Shown here in pieces: positions 1 to 6,763 of a DNA stretch of 44,679 nucleotides. The position numbers and the translations under genes are program-made. Position 1 is the first letter of the stretch, and each line of letters starts with the position of its first letter. The stretch covers positions 1-44,679 of the forward strand of contig CANROF010000015.1 of the NCBI GenBank assembly GCA_947632155.1, in the 5' to 3' direction. The notes under the pieces were generated by a model. It did no database searches and was not told where the DNA came from. It worked only from the letters and a program-made list of their open reading frames with translations. The stretch comes from an uncultured Oscillospiraceae bacterium. Lineage in GTDB: Bacteria; Bacillota; Clostridia; Oscillospirales; Oscillospiraceae.

Positions 1-61
1 CTTACATTGTTTAATTCGCAAGGTGCATTCCCGCGGGCCCTAAAAGGCTCAGCGGACTTTT

Positions 62-90
62 AGATTACCACATCCGAACCCCCTTGTCAA
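62..90 (-). promoter_or_regulatory. Proximal sigma-A promoter, probably of an rRNA operon
   Basis: On the minus strand a TTGACA -35 box (85-90) is followed after exactly 17 bp by TAATCT (62-67). Transcription would leave the window leftward. The short transcribed part (61 to 1) ends with a stretch, CCTTGCGAATTAAACAATG, resembling the leader that precedes 16S rRNA in many Clostridia. The rRNA assignment is inference because no rRNA base is inside the window. Confidence 0.6.
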
Positions 91-155
91 GTGTTTTTTT
101 CACTTTCTCAAGGTTTTTTTCGAATCTGGTCACTGTCGTTCGCGACAGCTTGATT

Positions 156-184
156 AATATACCTCAACGCCGCGGATTTGTCAA
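156..184 (-). promoter_or_regulatory. Distal sigma-A promoter, tandem with the one at 62-90
   Basis: On the minus strand TTGACA (179-184) and TATATT (156-161) are separated by 17 bp. Together with the promoter 94 bp further on it forms a tandem pair, the arrangement typical of rRNA operons. The 185-300 stretch upstream is rich in A and T runs and could act as an UP element. It also holds a small GGGGC/GCCCC hairpin. Confidence 0.6.
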
Positions 185-307
185 CACCTTTTTTCAAAAA
201 ATCCGAAAAATTTTTTGAGGGGCCATTTTGCCCCAAGATTCGCGCTATACATTATAATATATACATACGCATAAACCACGGGTTTACCGCAAAAGTCCCC
301 GTCCGTC

Positions 308-336
308 TTGACTTTGGCCGCGGCTTTTACTATAAT
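308..336 (+). promoter_or_regulatory. glnS promoter
   Basis: TTGACT (308-313), a 17-bp spacer and a perfect TATAAT (331-336) lie 31 bp before the glnS start. Transcription should begin near 343, leaving a leader of about 25 nt. That leaves no room for a T-box riboswitch. Confidence 0.85.
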
Positions 337-367
337 TATCTTCACTTGAATTGAAAGGACGACGCGT

Positions 368-2035
368 ATGGCTGACACTGACAGCAGGAATTTTATCGAG
401 GCCTTCGTTGAGGAGGACATCGCCCCCGGCGGGCGGTTCGAGGGGATGCAGGTCCACACCCGTTTCCCGCCGGAGCCCAACGGGTATCTCCACATCGGCC
501 ACTGTAAGGCCCTTTGCATCGACTTCGGCACCGCGGAGCGCTTCGGCGGCATCTGCAACCTGCGCATGGACGACACCAACCCCGCGAAAGAGGACACAGA
601 GTATGTGGACGCCATCAAGGAGGACATCCACTGGCTGGGCTTCGACTGGGACAACCGGTTCTTCTACGGCTCGGACTACTTTGAAAAGACCTACGAGCTG
701 GCGGTGGGGCTCATAAAAAAGGGCCTGGCCTACGTCTGCGAGCTGACGCCGGAGGAATTCAAGGAGTACCGGGGCGACACCAACGTCCCCGCCCGCTCCC
801 CCTGGCGCGACCGGCCCGTGGAGGAGTCTCTGGACCTCTTTCAGCGGATGAAAAACGGGGAATTCCCTGAGGGGAAGTACACCCTCCGGGCAAAGATAGA
901 CCTGGCCTCCGGGAATTTCAACATGCGCGACCCGGTGCTCTACCGCATCCGCTACATTGAGCACCACCGCCAGGGCACAAAGTGGTGCATCTTCCCCATG
1001 TACGACTTCGCCCACCCCATCCAGGACGCCTTAGAGGGCATCACCCACTCCCTGTGCTCCCTGGAGTACGAGGACCACAGGCCCCTTTACGACTGGGTGA
1101 TCAACAACGTGGACGTGCCCTCCAGGCCCCGGCAGATCGAGTTTGCGCGCCTCGGCATCACCAACACCGTGATGAGCAAGCGCAAGCTCCGCCGGCTGGT
1201 GGAGGAGGGCTATGTCTCCGGCTGGGATGACCCCCGGATGCCCACCCTGTGCGGCCTTCGGCGGCGGGGCTACACCCCGGCGTCCATTCGGACCTTCACC
1301 GACAAGATCGGCGTGGCCAAGGTGACCTCCACCGTGGAGTACGCCTTTTTGGAGTCATGCCTGCGGGACGACCTCAACGCCCACGCCCCCCGGCGCATGG
1401 CGGTGCTGCGCCCGGTGAAGCTGGTCATCGACAACTACCCCCAGGGCCAGATCGAGGAGGTGGAGGTGGAAAACAACCCCAACGACCCGGCCGCCGGCGT
1501 CCGTAAGGTCAGCTTCTCCCGGAATCTCTGGGTGGAGGCGGAGGATTTCATGGAGGTCCCCGCCCCCAAATACAAGCGCCTGACGCCGGGAGGCCCGGAA
1601 TGCCGCCTGAAGGGCGCGTATCTCGTGACCTGCACCGGCTGCGACAAGGACGAGGCCGGAAACGTCACCGCCATCCACTGTACCTACGACCCGGACTCCC
1701 GGGGCGGCGACCCCGCCGACGGCCGGAAGGTCCGCGGCGCCACGCTCCACTGGGTGGACGCCGACGACTGCGCGGACGCGGAGGTGCGGCTGTACTCAAA
1801 CCTCTTCCTGGACCCGGACCCCGACTCCTTCGGCGACGCCTACGTGGAGCATATAAACCCGGACAGCCTCCAGACCGTCACCGGCTGCAAGGTGGAGAGG
1901 GCCCTCCAGGACGCCCGGCCCACGGACTCCTTCCAGTTTTTGCGCCTGGGCTACTTCGCCGCCGACAGGGACTCCGCCCCGGACAAGCTCGTTTTCAACC
2001 GCGCCGTGGCGCTGAAGGACGGATTTAAAAAGTAA
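368..2035 (+). CDS. glnS: Glutaminyl-tRNA synthetase
   Basis: Class I aminoacyl-tRNA synthetase that charges tRNA-Gln with glutamine in the cytoplasm. The 555 residues match the usual length of about 550. The ATP-binding HIGH motif is seen in PPEPNGYLHIGHCKA near residue 38, and the KMSKS equivalent is VMSKRKL near residue 268. The C-terminal half has the two beta-barrel anticodon-binding domains typical of GlnRS rather than GluRS. The ATG at 368 follows GAAAGGAC at a good distance and is driven by a strong promoter at 308-336. The gene stands alone and is divergent from the putative rRNA promoters. Having GlnRS implies direct charging of tRNA-Gln, not only the GatCAB route. Confidence 0.97.
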   Translation: MADTDSRNFIEAFVEEDIAPGGRFEGMQVHTRFPPEPNGYLHIGHCKALCIDFGTAERFGGICNLRMDDTNPAKEDTEYVDAIKEDIHWLGFDWDNRFFYGSDYFEKTYELAVGLIKKGLAYVCELTPEEFKEYRGDTNVPARSPWRDRPVEESLDLFQRMKNGEFPEGKYTLRAKIDLASGNFNMRDPVLYRIRYIEHHRQGTKWCIFPMYDFAHPIQDALEGITHSLCSLEYEDHRPLYDWVINNVDVPSRPRQIEFARLGITNTVMSKRKLRRLVEEGYVSGWDDPRMPTLCGLRRRGYTPASIRTFTDKIGVAKVTSTVEYAFLESCLRDDLNAHAPRRMAVLRPVKLVIDNYPQGQIEEVEVENNPNDPAAGVRKVSFSRNLWVEAEDFMEVPAPKYKRLTPGGPECRLKGAYLVTCTGCDKDEAGNVTAIHCTYDPDSRGGDPADGRKVRGATLHWVDADDCADAEVRLYSNLFLDPDPDSFGDAYVEHINPDSLQTVTGCKVERALQDARPTDSFQFLRLGYFAADRDSAPDKLVFNRAVALKDGFKK

Positions 2036-2042
2036 AGCATCT

Positions 2043-2068
2043 ATGCCCGCCGCTTTCGCGGCGGGCAT
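2043..2068 (+). terminator. Hairpin after glnS
   Basis: A perfect stem ATGCCCGCCGC/GCGGCGGGCAT with a 4-nt loop starts 7 nt after the glnS stop. No T-run follows, so it may be a weak or factor-assisted terminator or an mRNA 3' stabiliser. A family B hairpin arm begins 7 nt later. Confidence 0.5.
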
Positions 2069-2075
2069 ACCAACC

Positions 2076-2104
2076 TGTCGAAAAAGCCCTGACGGGCTTT
2101 TCCC
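2076..2104 (+). repeat. Family B repeat, fragment B1 (hairpin 1 only)
   Basis: This is the first hairpin of the family B repeat: TGTCG, then AAAAGCCC, loop TGAC, GGGCTTTT. It matches the copy at 25047 base for base up to the distal arm. The distal CGACA is missing and the sequence runs straight into the remnant of a helix-turn-helix gene. The repeat arm and the gene share the bases for L-T-G-F, so this is either a recombination junction or chance similarity at the join. Confidence 0.55.
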
Positions 2105-2460
2105 AGGAGGAGCTGGCGGTGCGGCTCCACGTGGTGCGGCAGACCGTCTCCAAGTGGGAGAAAAACCTGTCCGTCCCCGACGCGGACACGCTCATTAATA
2201 CGAATCCCTGATTAAAAGCTCAAACCGAGCGGCGAGGATTTTTCGCGTCAGACGAGGAAGAGCGCGCAGGGAATACTTTCGTATTTCCAAGCAGGCTGAC
2301 GAAGTATGGCGCGAAAAAGACCGCCGCGAATTTGAGATTTTGATCAGGGATTAGTATAAGCTTTCCGAGGTGCTGGAGGTCAGCGTCAGCGGCCTTTTGG
2401 GCGGGCGGGTGGACGGCGGCCCCTACGGCGGGGTCGAGAGTTTCGCGTTTGCCGGAAGGC
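2089..2460 (+). pseudogene. XRE-type helix-turn-helix regulator, 5'-truncated and split by a MITE
   Basis: The first fragment (2089-2198) encodes LTGFSQEELAVRLHVVRQTV and then SKWEKNLSVPDADTLI, the core of an HTH_3 DNA-binding domain. It is cut by the 158-bp element at 2199-2356. Deleting that element and one copy of its TAA duplication joins the halves in frame, giving DTLI-KLSEVLEVSVSGLLGG, exactly as in intact XRE regulators. The start codon and first helix are missing at the B1 repeat boundary, and the C-terminal part runs into repeat B2 near 2461. The gene is non-functional. Its original target is unknown. Confidence 0.8.
2199..2356 (+). mobile_element. Family A MITE, copy A1 (short form, 158 bp)
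   Basis: The ends are TACGAATCCCTGAT at left and its imperfect complement ATCAGGGATTAGTA at right. A TAA target duplication flanks it (2196-2198 and 2357-2359). Interior blocks such as CGAGCGGCGAGGATTTTTCG and GCAGGGAATAC are shared with the other three copies. It is the most divergent copy and its termini differ (CCCTGAT instead of ATCCATT), so it is probably older. It interrupts an XRE regulator gene. It has no transposase, so movement would need one in trans. Confidence 0.85.
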
Positions 2461-2575
2461 GCGGGCCGTGCGCGGAGCAAAACAGCAGGAGACGGCCTCT
2501 CGAATTCCGCGGAATTCGAGAGGCCGTCTCCGCACGTATCCCCTTGGCATTGAAAGGCGTCAGCCTTTCAAGCCA
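2461..2575 (-). repeat. Family B repeat, copy B2 (hairpins 1, 2 and half of 3)
   Basis: Read on the minus strand, 6 nt after the GH105 stop. Hairpin 1 is TGGC-TTGAAAGGC, loop TGAC, GCCTTTCAA-T-GCCA. Hairpin 2 is a perfect 42-nt palindrome (2489-2530). Only the left arm of hairpin 3 (TGTTTTGCT) remains before the copy ends near 2461. The stems differ from those of the other copies yet still pair. It may act as a terminator or mRNA-stabilising 3' end for the GH105 operon. Confidence 0.75.
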
Positions 2576-2581
2576 GTGCCT

Positions 2582-3724
2582 TTACTCCTCGTCCAGCTCG
2601 CGGCTTAAAAGGTGCTCGGTGTAGCACATCAGGAACGGGGCCACGCCCTTGGCGTCGTTCTCCACCACGGGCTCGGAGATGTAATACTCGTAAGACCCGT
2701 CGCGGCGGCGGTTGTTCTCCGGGCCCAGGCCGGCCACCAGGCATATGCCGCCCAGGTTCAGCTTGCCGTCCCGCTCGGTGAGGTAGCGGTCGCAGATGGA
2801 GCGGAAAATGACCTCGCCGCGCGGGCAGCAGTTGTACTCCAGGATTCCCAGGCGCGCGCCCTTCAGGAAGAAGTAGGCCACCATGGCGCTGCCGGAAGTC
2901 TCCGGGTAGTTGCCCTCCCGGCCGATCTGATTGGGGACCTGGAAGAGCATACCGGTGTCCGGGTCCACATACTTGATGAGGCTGTGGGCCAGCTCCCGGG
3001 CGATGGAGATCATCTCGTTTTTGAAGTCCTCGTGCCCCGGGGCGATGTAGCCGATGACGTCCACCAACGCCGCCGCAAACCACCCCAGGGACCGGAGCCA
3101 CGGATTTTTGCTCTTGCCGTCCTCCCCGGCCCAGAAGGCCTTTTTGGAGGCGTCGTAGCCGTGGCGGTAAAGGCCCGTCTCCGGGTCGAACATCTTCTCG
3201 TGGACGGTGCGGAATTGGCTGCGGATGTCGTCGTAGCCGGCGCAGTTTTCAAATTCCGTGGTGTAGCGGGTGTAAAACACCTGGGCCATATAGAGGCCGT
3301 CCAGCCACACCTGATTGGGGTAGATGGCCTTGTGCCAGAAATTGCCTTCCTCTGTGCGGGGCTGGCGGAGGATCTGGCCGTGGAGGACCTCGATGGCCTT
3401 GCGGTACTTCTCCTTGCCCGTGGCGGCGTAGAGGTCAAAGAGGACCCGGCCCTCGCAGATGTTGTCCAGGTTATAGTCCTCCTCGCTGTAGCCAAGGAGC
3501 GTTCCGTCCTCGTGAACGTAGAAGTCGATGAAATTGTCCACGAAGTCAAAATACCGCTTCTCACCGGTGATGTTGTAGAGATTGAGCAGCGAGATCATCA
3601 TGCAGCCGTCGATATAGTTCCAGCCGTTGATCTTGCCGTCCTTTATCTTCTCAATGTTCCAGAGGGGGGTGCTGGGGGTGGATTCGGCCATGACCCGCTC
3701 TACGTAGCGCTCGATGGTGTTCAT
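2582..3724 (-). CDS. Glycoside hydrolase family 105 (unsaturated rhamnogalacturonyl/uronyl hydrolase)
   Basis: Family GH105 enzymes (YteR/RhiN type) remove the 4,5-unsaturated uronic acid that lyases leave at the non-reducing end of pectin fragments. The 380-residue protein is an (alpha/alpha)6 barrel by homology. The proton-donating aspartate of YteR (Asp143) matches D142 in NQVWLDGLYMAQ. D87 in YNLDNICEGR and H188 in YRHGYD fit other conserved active-site positions, and YPETSGSAMVAY is a family hallmark. The usual WxRGNGW block is altered to NPWLRSLGW, which may shift substrate choice. There is no signal peptide, so it acts in the cytoplasm on imported oligosaccharides. It is the last gene of the kduI operon. 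Exact substrate unknown. Confidence 0.88.
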   Translation of the reverse strand: MNTIERYVERVMAESTPSTPLWNIEKIKDGKINGWNYIDGCMMISLLNLYNITGEKRYFDFVDNFIDFYVHEDGTLLGYSEEDYNLDNICEGRVLFDLYAATGKEKYRKAIEVLHGQILRQPRTEEGNFWHKAIYPNQVWLDGLYMAQVFYTRYTTEFENCAGYDDIRSQFRTVHEKMFDPETGLYRHGYDASKKAFWAGEDGKSKNPWLRSLGWFAAALVDVIGYIAPGHEDFKNEMISIARELAHSLIKYVDPDTGMLFQVPNQIGREGNYPETSGSAMVAYFFLKGARLGILEYNCCPRGEVIFRSICDRYLTERDGKLNLGGICLVAGLGPENNRRRDGSYEYYISEPVVENDAKGVAPFLMCYTEHLLSRELDEE

Positions 3725-3751
3725 CAGTGGTCCTCCTTGTAAAAATCCTTA

Positions 3752-3880
3752 TATTCAATATTTTTCCCGGCGGCACGCGCAGGGCGACAGCAGGGTAAAA
3801 ATTCTGAATTTCGCAAAATTCAGAATTTTTACCCGCACGTTCCCCATTGGCATTGAAAGCCCATCAGGGCTTTCAAGCCA
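3752..3880 (-). repeat. Family B repeat, copy B3
   Basis: On the minus strand it starts at the kduI stop codon itself, since the TGA lies within hairpin 1 (TGGC-TTGAAAGCCC, loop TGAT, GGGCTTTCAA-T-GCCA). Hairpin 2 spans 3793-3834 (42 nt, GGGTAAAAATTC pairing with GAATTTTTACCC). Hairpin 3 keeps only its left arm TGTCGCCC before a shortened end, GGGAAAAATATTG. It fills the kduI-GH105 spacer, where it could protect or terminate part of the transcript and so set the ratio of the two products. Confidence 0.75.
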
Positions 3881-4715
3881 GTTCGTTTGTGGGGATGCCG
3901 TCCATGTCGTCGAAGTCCTGATTTTCGCCGCACATGCCCCAGATAAAGGTGTAATTGGCGGTGCCCACGCCGGTGTGGATAGACCAGCTCGGGGAGATGA
4001 CGGCCTCCTCGTTGTGCATGACGATGTGGCGCGTCTCCTGGCCGGTGCCCATCATGTGGAATACCGCCTGATCCGGGGCCACCTCGAAATAGAGGTAGAC
4101 CTCCATCCGGCGCTCATGGGTGTGGCAGGGCATGGTGTTCCAGACGTTGCCCGGGAGGAGCGCCGTCATGCCCATGGAAAGCTGGCAGCTCTCGCACACC
4201 GCGGGGTGGATGTACTGGCGCAAAATGCGCTCGTTCACCGTCTCCTGGCTGCCCAGGTGGTTGTAGCGGGCCTTCTCCATGGGGATGAGCACGGTGGGGC
4301 AGGTGCGGTGGGCGGGGCTGGAATTTACGTAGAATTTCGCGGGGTCAGACTTATCCTCGGACTTAAAGACCAGCTCCTTGGTGCCCATGCCCACGTAGAT
4401 GCCGTCCTTGGTGCCCACCTTGTATTCCACGCCGTCCAGCACCATGACGCCGGGGCCGCCGATGTTGATGGCGCCCAGCTCCCGGCGCTGGAGGAAATAG
4501 GGGGCCGCCAGCTCCTTAAAGGAGCCCAGGACCAGGTCCTCCTCCACCGGCATGATGCCGCCGGCGATGATGCGGTCCTGGTGGGAGTAGGTGAGGTTGA
4601 TGGAGTCGGGCTCGAAGATGTTGGTGATGAGGTAGTGTCTGCGCAGCTCCGCGGTGTCGTAGCGCTTGGAGTCGTCGGGGTGGTTGGCGTAACGGACGTC
4701 AAAATTGATTTTCAT
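3873..4715 (-). CDS. kduI: 5-dehydro-4-deoxy-D-glucuronate isomerase
   Basis: KduI converts 5-keto-4-deoxyuronate, formed spontaneously from unsaturated uronic acid, to 2,5-diketo-3-deoxygluconate in pectin and glycosaminoglycan catabolism. The 280 residues match the family (about 278). The cupin zinc ligands of the E. coli enzyme (H196, H198, E203, H245) correspond to H198 and H200 in CHTHERRMEVY, E205, and H247 in SIHTGVGT. It is placed directly before GH105, whose product it would consume. Its stop codon is embedded in family B repeat B3. No kduD, kdgK or kdgA homologue lies in this window, so the later steps must be encoded elsewhere. Confidence 0.95.
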   Translation of the reverse strand: MKINFDVRYANHPDDSKRYDTAELRRHYLITNIFEPDSINLTYSHQDRIIAGGIMPVEEDLVLGSFKELAAPYFLQRRELGAINIGGPGVMVLDGVEYKVGTKDGIYVGMGTKELVFKSEDKSDPAKFYVNSSPAHRTCPTVLIPMEKARYNHLGSQETVNERILRQYIHPAVCESCQLSMGMTALLPGNVWNTMPCHTHERRMEVYLYFEVAPDQAVFHMMGTGQETRHIVMHNEEAVISPSWSIHTGVGTANYTFIWGMCGENQDFDDMDGIPTNELA

Positions 4716-4739
4716 TGTGTGTCCTCCTATATGAAAATG

Positions 4740-5597
4740 TTAAACGGTTTTCCAAATCTCTCTCACGGTCTTCACAGCAAAGGGGATGTCCTCGCCGGTG
4801 GTGCCCTCCAGCACTAATATGGCGTTGGGATCGGAGGCCTTGATGCGCCGCAGGATCTCCACTTTGTCAAGGTCGCCCTTGCCGAAGCCCACCTGCTTGG
4901 GCGCCGCGCCGCCGGAGCCCAGCACGCAGTCCTTCATGTGGAAGAACTTGATTCGCCGCCCGAAGAGCTCCAGCCCCCGGTCAAGGATGTCCAGGTACTG
5001 GCGCTGATTGCCGGCGTCCATGTAGTTATATAGGTCAAAGGTGACGTAGACATTGGGCCGCCCCATGCGCCCGATGACCTCGTTCAAGATGTCCGGGCTC
5101 CAGCAGACGTGGCCCGCCGCGCCCTCCATGGCGATGTTGACCCCGTTCTCCGCGGCGATGTCCGCCAGGCGCCCGAAGGTGTCCGCGACTTGCGCGTAGG
5201 CCTCCTCCGTGCGGTTTTTGGGGTTGTAGGTCCACTTGTCGTCGTTATAGGAGCCCGTCTCGCTGCCCACGTACATACAGCCGAAATTGCGGGCCACGCG
5301 AAGGTAGTCCGCGAAAATATCGAAGCACCGCTGCGCCTTGGCGCGGTCGGAGTGTACGGGGTTGAAGTAGGCCCCCAGCAGCAGCGGCGAGGCGTGGCCC
5401 AAATTCAGGGCCGTCCCGATCTCCCGCGCCCGCTCCGGCGTTATGGCCCCGGGGGCGTAGGGGATGTCGTCATAGGACTTGTAGCACACAAGCTGCAGGC
5501 CGTCAAGGCCCAGCTCCCGGACTCTGGCGATGATGCCCTCCGTGCCCCGGACCCCCAGGTCGTGGCCCCGGATGCAGAGGGTGCAGTCAGCTTCCAT
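4740..5597 (-). CDS. Sugar phosphate isomerase/epimerase family (TIM barrel)
   Basis: The protein belongs to the AP-endonuclease-2-like TIM-barrel superfamily, which includes xylose-isomerase-like and IolE/IolI-type enzymes. I see its pattern of metal-ligand regions: an acidic EGAAGHVCWSP segment in the middle, VTFDLYNYMDAGNQ, KFFHMKDCV and a C-terminal VLEGT. The start is the ATG at 5597 (MEADCTLCIRGHD), 7 nt after GAGGAGGG. An upstream in-frame codon at 5645 lacks a binding site and would overlap the operator candidate. The product is 285 residues. It is first in the operon with kduI and GH105, so a role in handling a uronate or ketose is likely, but the reaction cannot be named. Confidence 0.8.
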   Translation of the reverse strand: MEADCTLCIRGHDLGVRGTEGIIARVRELGLDGLQLVCYKSYDDIPYAPGAITPERAREIGTALNLGHASPLLLGAYFNPVHSDRAKAQRCFDIFADYLRVARNFGCMYVGSETGSYNDDKWTYNPKNRTEEAYAQVADTFGRLADIAAENGVNIAMEGAAGHVCWSPDILNEVIGRMGRPNVYVTFDLYNYMDAGNQRQYLDILDRGLELFGRRIKFFHMKDCVLGSGGAAPKQVGFGKGDLDKVEILRRIKASDPNAILVLEGTTGEDIPFAVKTVREIWKTV

Positions 5598-5626
5598 TCG
5601 GTTTCCCTCCTCTTGATGCGGGCGGT

Positions 5627-5647
5627 TTTTGTGCTCTTTGCACAAAA
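5627..5647 (-). promoter_or_regulatory. Palindromic operator candidate of the uronide operon
   Basis: TTTTGTGC-AAAGA-GCACAAAA is a perfect inverted repeat with 8-bp arms. It lies between the -10 box and the ribosome binding site, where a bound repressor would block elongation. The regulator is unknown. The AraC protein encoded nearby is one possibility, but AraC sites are usually direct repeats, so a LacI/GntR-type repressor encoded elsewhere may fit better. Confidence 0.55.
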
Positions 5648-5665
5648 TTAGCCCATTATTTTATA

Positions 5666-5694
5666 ATTATACCGCCACAATACATATTAATCCA
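5666..5694 (-). promoter_or_regulatory. Promoter of the isomerase-kduI-GH105 operon
   Basis: On the minus strand there is a perfect TATAAT (5666-5671). A poor -35, TGGATT (5689-5694), lies 17 bp upstream. The weak -35 suggests dependence on an activator, such as the nearby AraC-type protein. The start of transcription would be near 5659, just before the palindrome at 5627-5647. Confidence 0.6.
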
Positions 5695-5733
5695 TAGCTT
5701 TTTCGATACTGCTTATTCACAAAACGGACCTGA

Positions 5734-5992
5734 TACGAATATCCATTTAAAATGAGACACCGAGCGGCGAGGATTTTTCGTGTCAGGCAAGGAAGACGCC
5801 GCAGGGAATACCCATTGGTATTTCCAAGGCGGCTGACGCATCCGGGGTCCCCGGCGGGCAAAGCCCGCTGGGGAGAGGAGGAGCGATGCCAGCGCCTGAG
5901 GGCGAATACTTGGAGCCCGAGGCAAAGCGGCATCAGCGACGACGACGTGAAAAAGTCCGGCGCGAATGTCTTTTTTTAAGTGGATATTCGTA
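5734..5992 (+). mobile_element. Family A MITE, copy A2 (long form, 259 bp)
   Basis: The ends are TACGAATATCCATTTAAA and TTTAAGTGGATATTCGTA. A TGA duplication flanks it (5731-5733 and 5993-5995). It carries an extra 101 bp relative to the short form, inserted after GGCGGCTGACGC. It lies 3 bp past its duplication from the araC stop and upstream of the promoter of the uronide operon. Copy A3 at 7637-7895 is its near-identical inverted partner, also 259 bp. Confidence 0.9.
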
Positions 5993-5998
5993 TGAGAG

Positions 5999-6763
5999 CT
6001 ACACCGTCCTGGTTTTCTCCGCCCGGTTGCGCTTGGCGAAGGCCGAGGGCGAACAGCCGAAGTGCTTATTGAAGACCCGGGAGAAGTAGAGGGGGTCCGA
6101 GTAGCCGCACATCTCCGCCACCTCCGCCACCGAGTAGTCCCGGCTCCAGGAGGAGGAGAGCATACTCTCCGCCTTCTTCATCCGAAGGCCCGTCATGTAC
6201 TCCAGGGGGGTGACGCCCACCTCCTTTTTGAAGAGCTTCCTGAGGTAGTCGTAATGGAACGGAAGCTGGCGGATGGCGGCGTCCAGCGCGAAGTCCGGCT
6301 GGGTGTAGCTGTGCATGATCTTTACGCGTATCTGCTCCACGGGCTCGGAGAAGCCGGAATTGGAGAGATATACCATGAGGTAGCTTGCGATGAGGTCCCC
6401 CAGGGCCTCCAGCACCAGCTCGCGTTTTGTGATGTCGGCCTGGTAGTAATAACGGGCCTCGCTGAAGGTGAAGCGGAAACGGCCGTCGGCGGAGTCGGAC
6501 ACCCGGAACGGGCTCTTGGAGTGAAAGGCCGTGGCGTCCATGCGCATGTGGATATTCGTAAAGCCGTCGGTGGAGGAGTTGGCGTGTAGGGCCCTGGGCG
6601 GGATGGCCACCACGTCCCCCTCCTTATAGTTGATGGTGGAGCCGTTCTCGAATTTGAAGGCCCCCTCGCCACCGGTGCAGTACACCAGCTCCCACTCCTC
6701 GTGGGTGTGCCACACCACGTCGTAGGTCTTGGCGTGCTCGCCCACATAGAGGACTGAATTCAT
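5999..6763 (-). CDS. AraC family transcriptional regulator with cupin sensor domain
   Basis: The N-terminal half (about residues 1-90) is a cupin-type sugar-sensing domain (HTHEEWELVYCTGGEGAF, then GDVVAIPPRALHAN). The C-terminal 100 residues carry two helix-turn-helix motifs of the AraC/XylS family, including EVAEMCGYSDPLYFSRVFNK and FGCSPSAFAKR. The start is the ATG at 6763, 7 nt after GGGAGG, giving 254 residues. The longer open frame upstream reads through the esterase gene. The ATG overlaps the esterase stop as ATGA, so the two are translationally coupled. It probably activates one or both carbohydrate operons here in response to a uronide or sugar. Confidence 0.9.
   Translation of the reverse strand: MNSVLYVGEHAKTYDVVWHTHEEWELVYCTGGEGAFKFENGSTINYKEGDVVAIPPRALHANSSTDGFTNIHMRMDATAFHSKSPFRVSDSADGRFRFTFSEARYYYQADITKRELVLEALGDLIASYLMVYLSNSGFSEPVEQIRVKIMHSYTQPDFALDAAIRQLPFHYDYLRKLFKKEVGVTPLEYMTGLRMKKAESMLSSSWSRDYSVAEVAEMCGYSDPLYFSRVFNKHFGCSPSAFAKRNRAEKTRTV

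Noticed and set aside
337-367. T-box riboswitch for glnS (and likewise ileS)
   Set aside because: The glnS leader is only about 25 nt and ileS follows divIVA by 19 nt. Neither leaves room for a T-box.
3714-4817. Plus-strand frames over the kduI and isomerase genes
   Set aside because: They are antisense to clear family members with conserved active-site residues and have no initiation signals.
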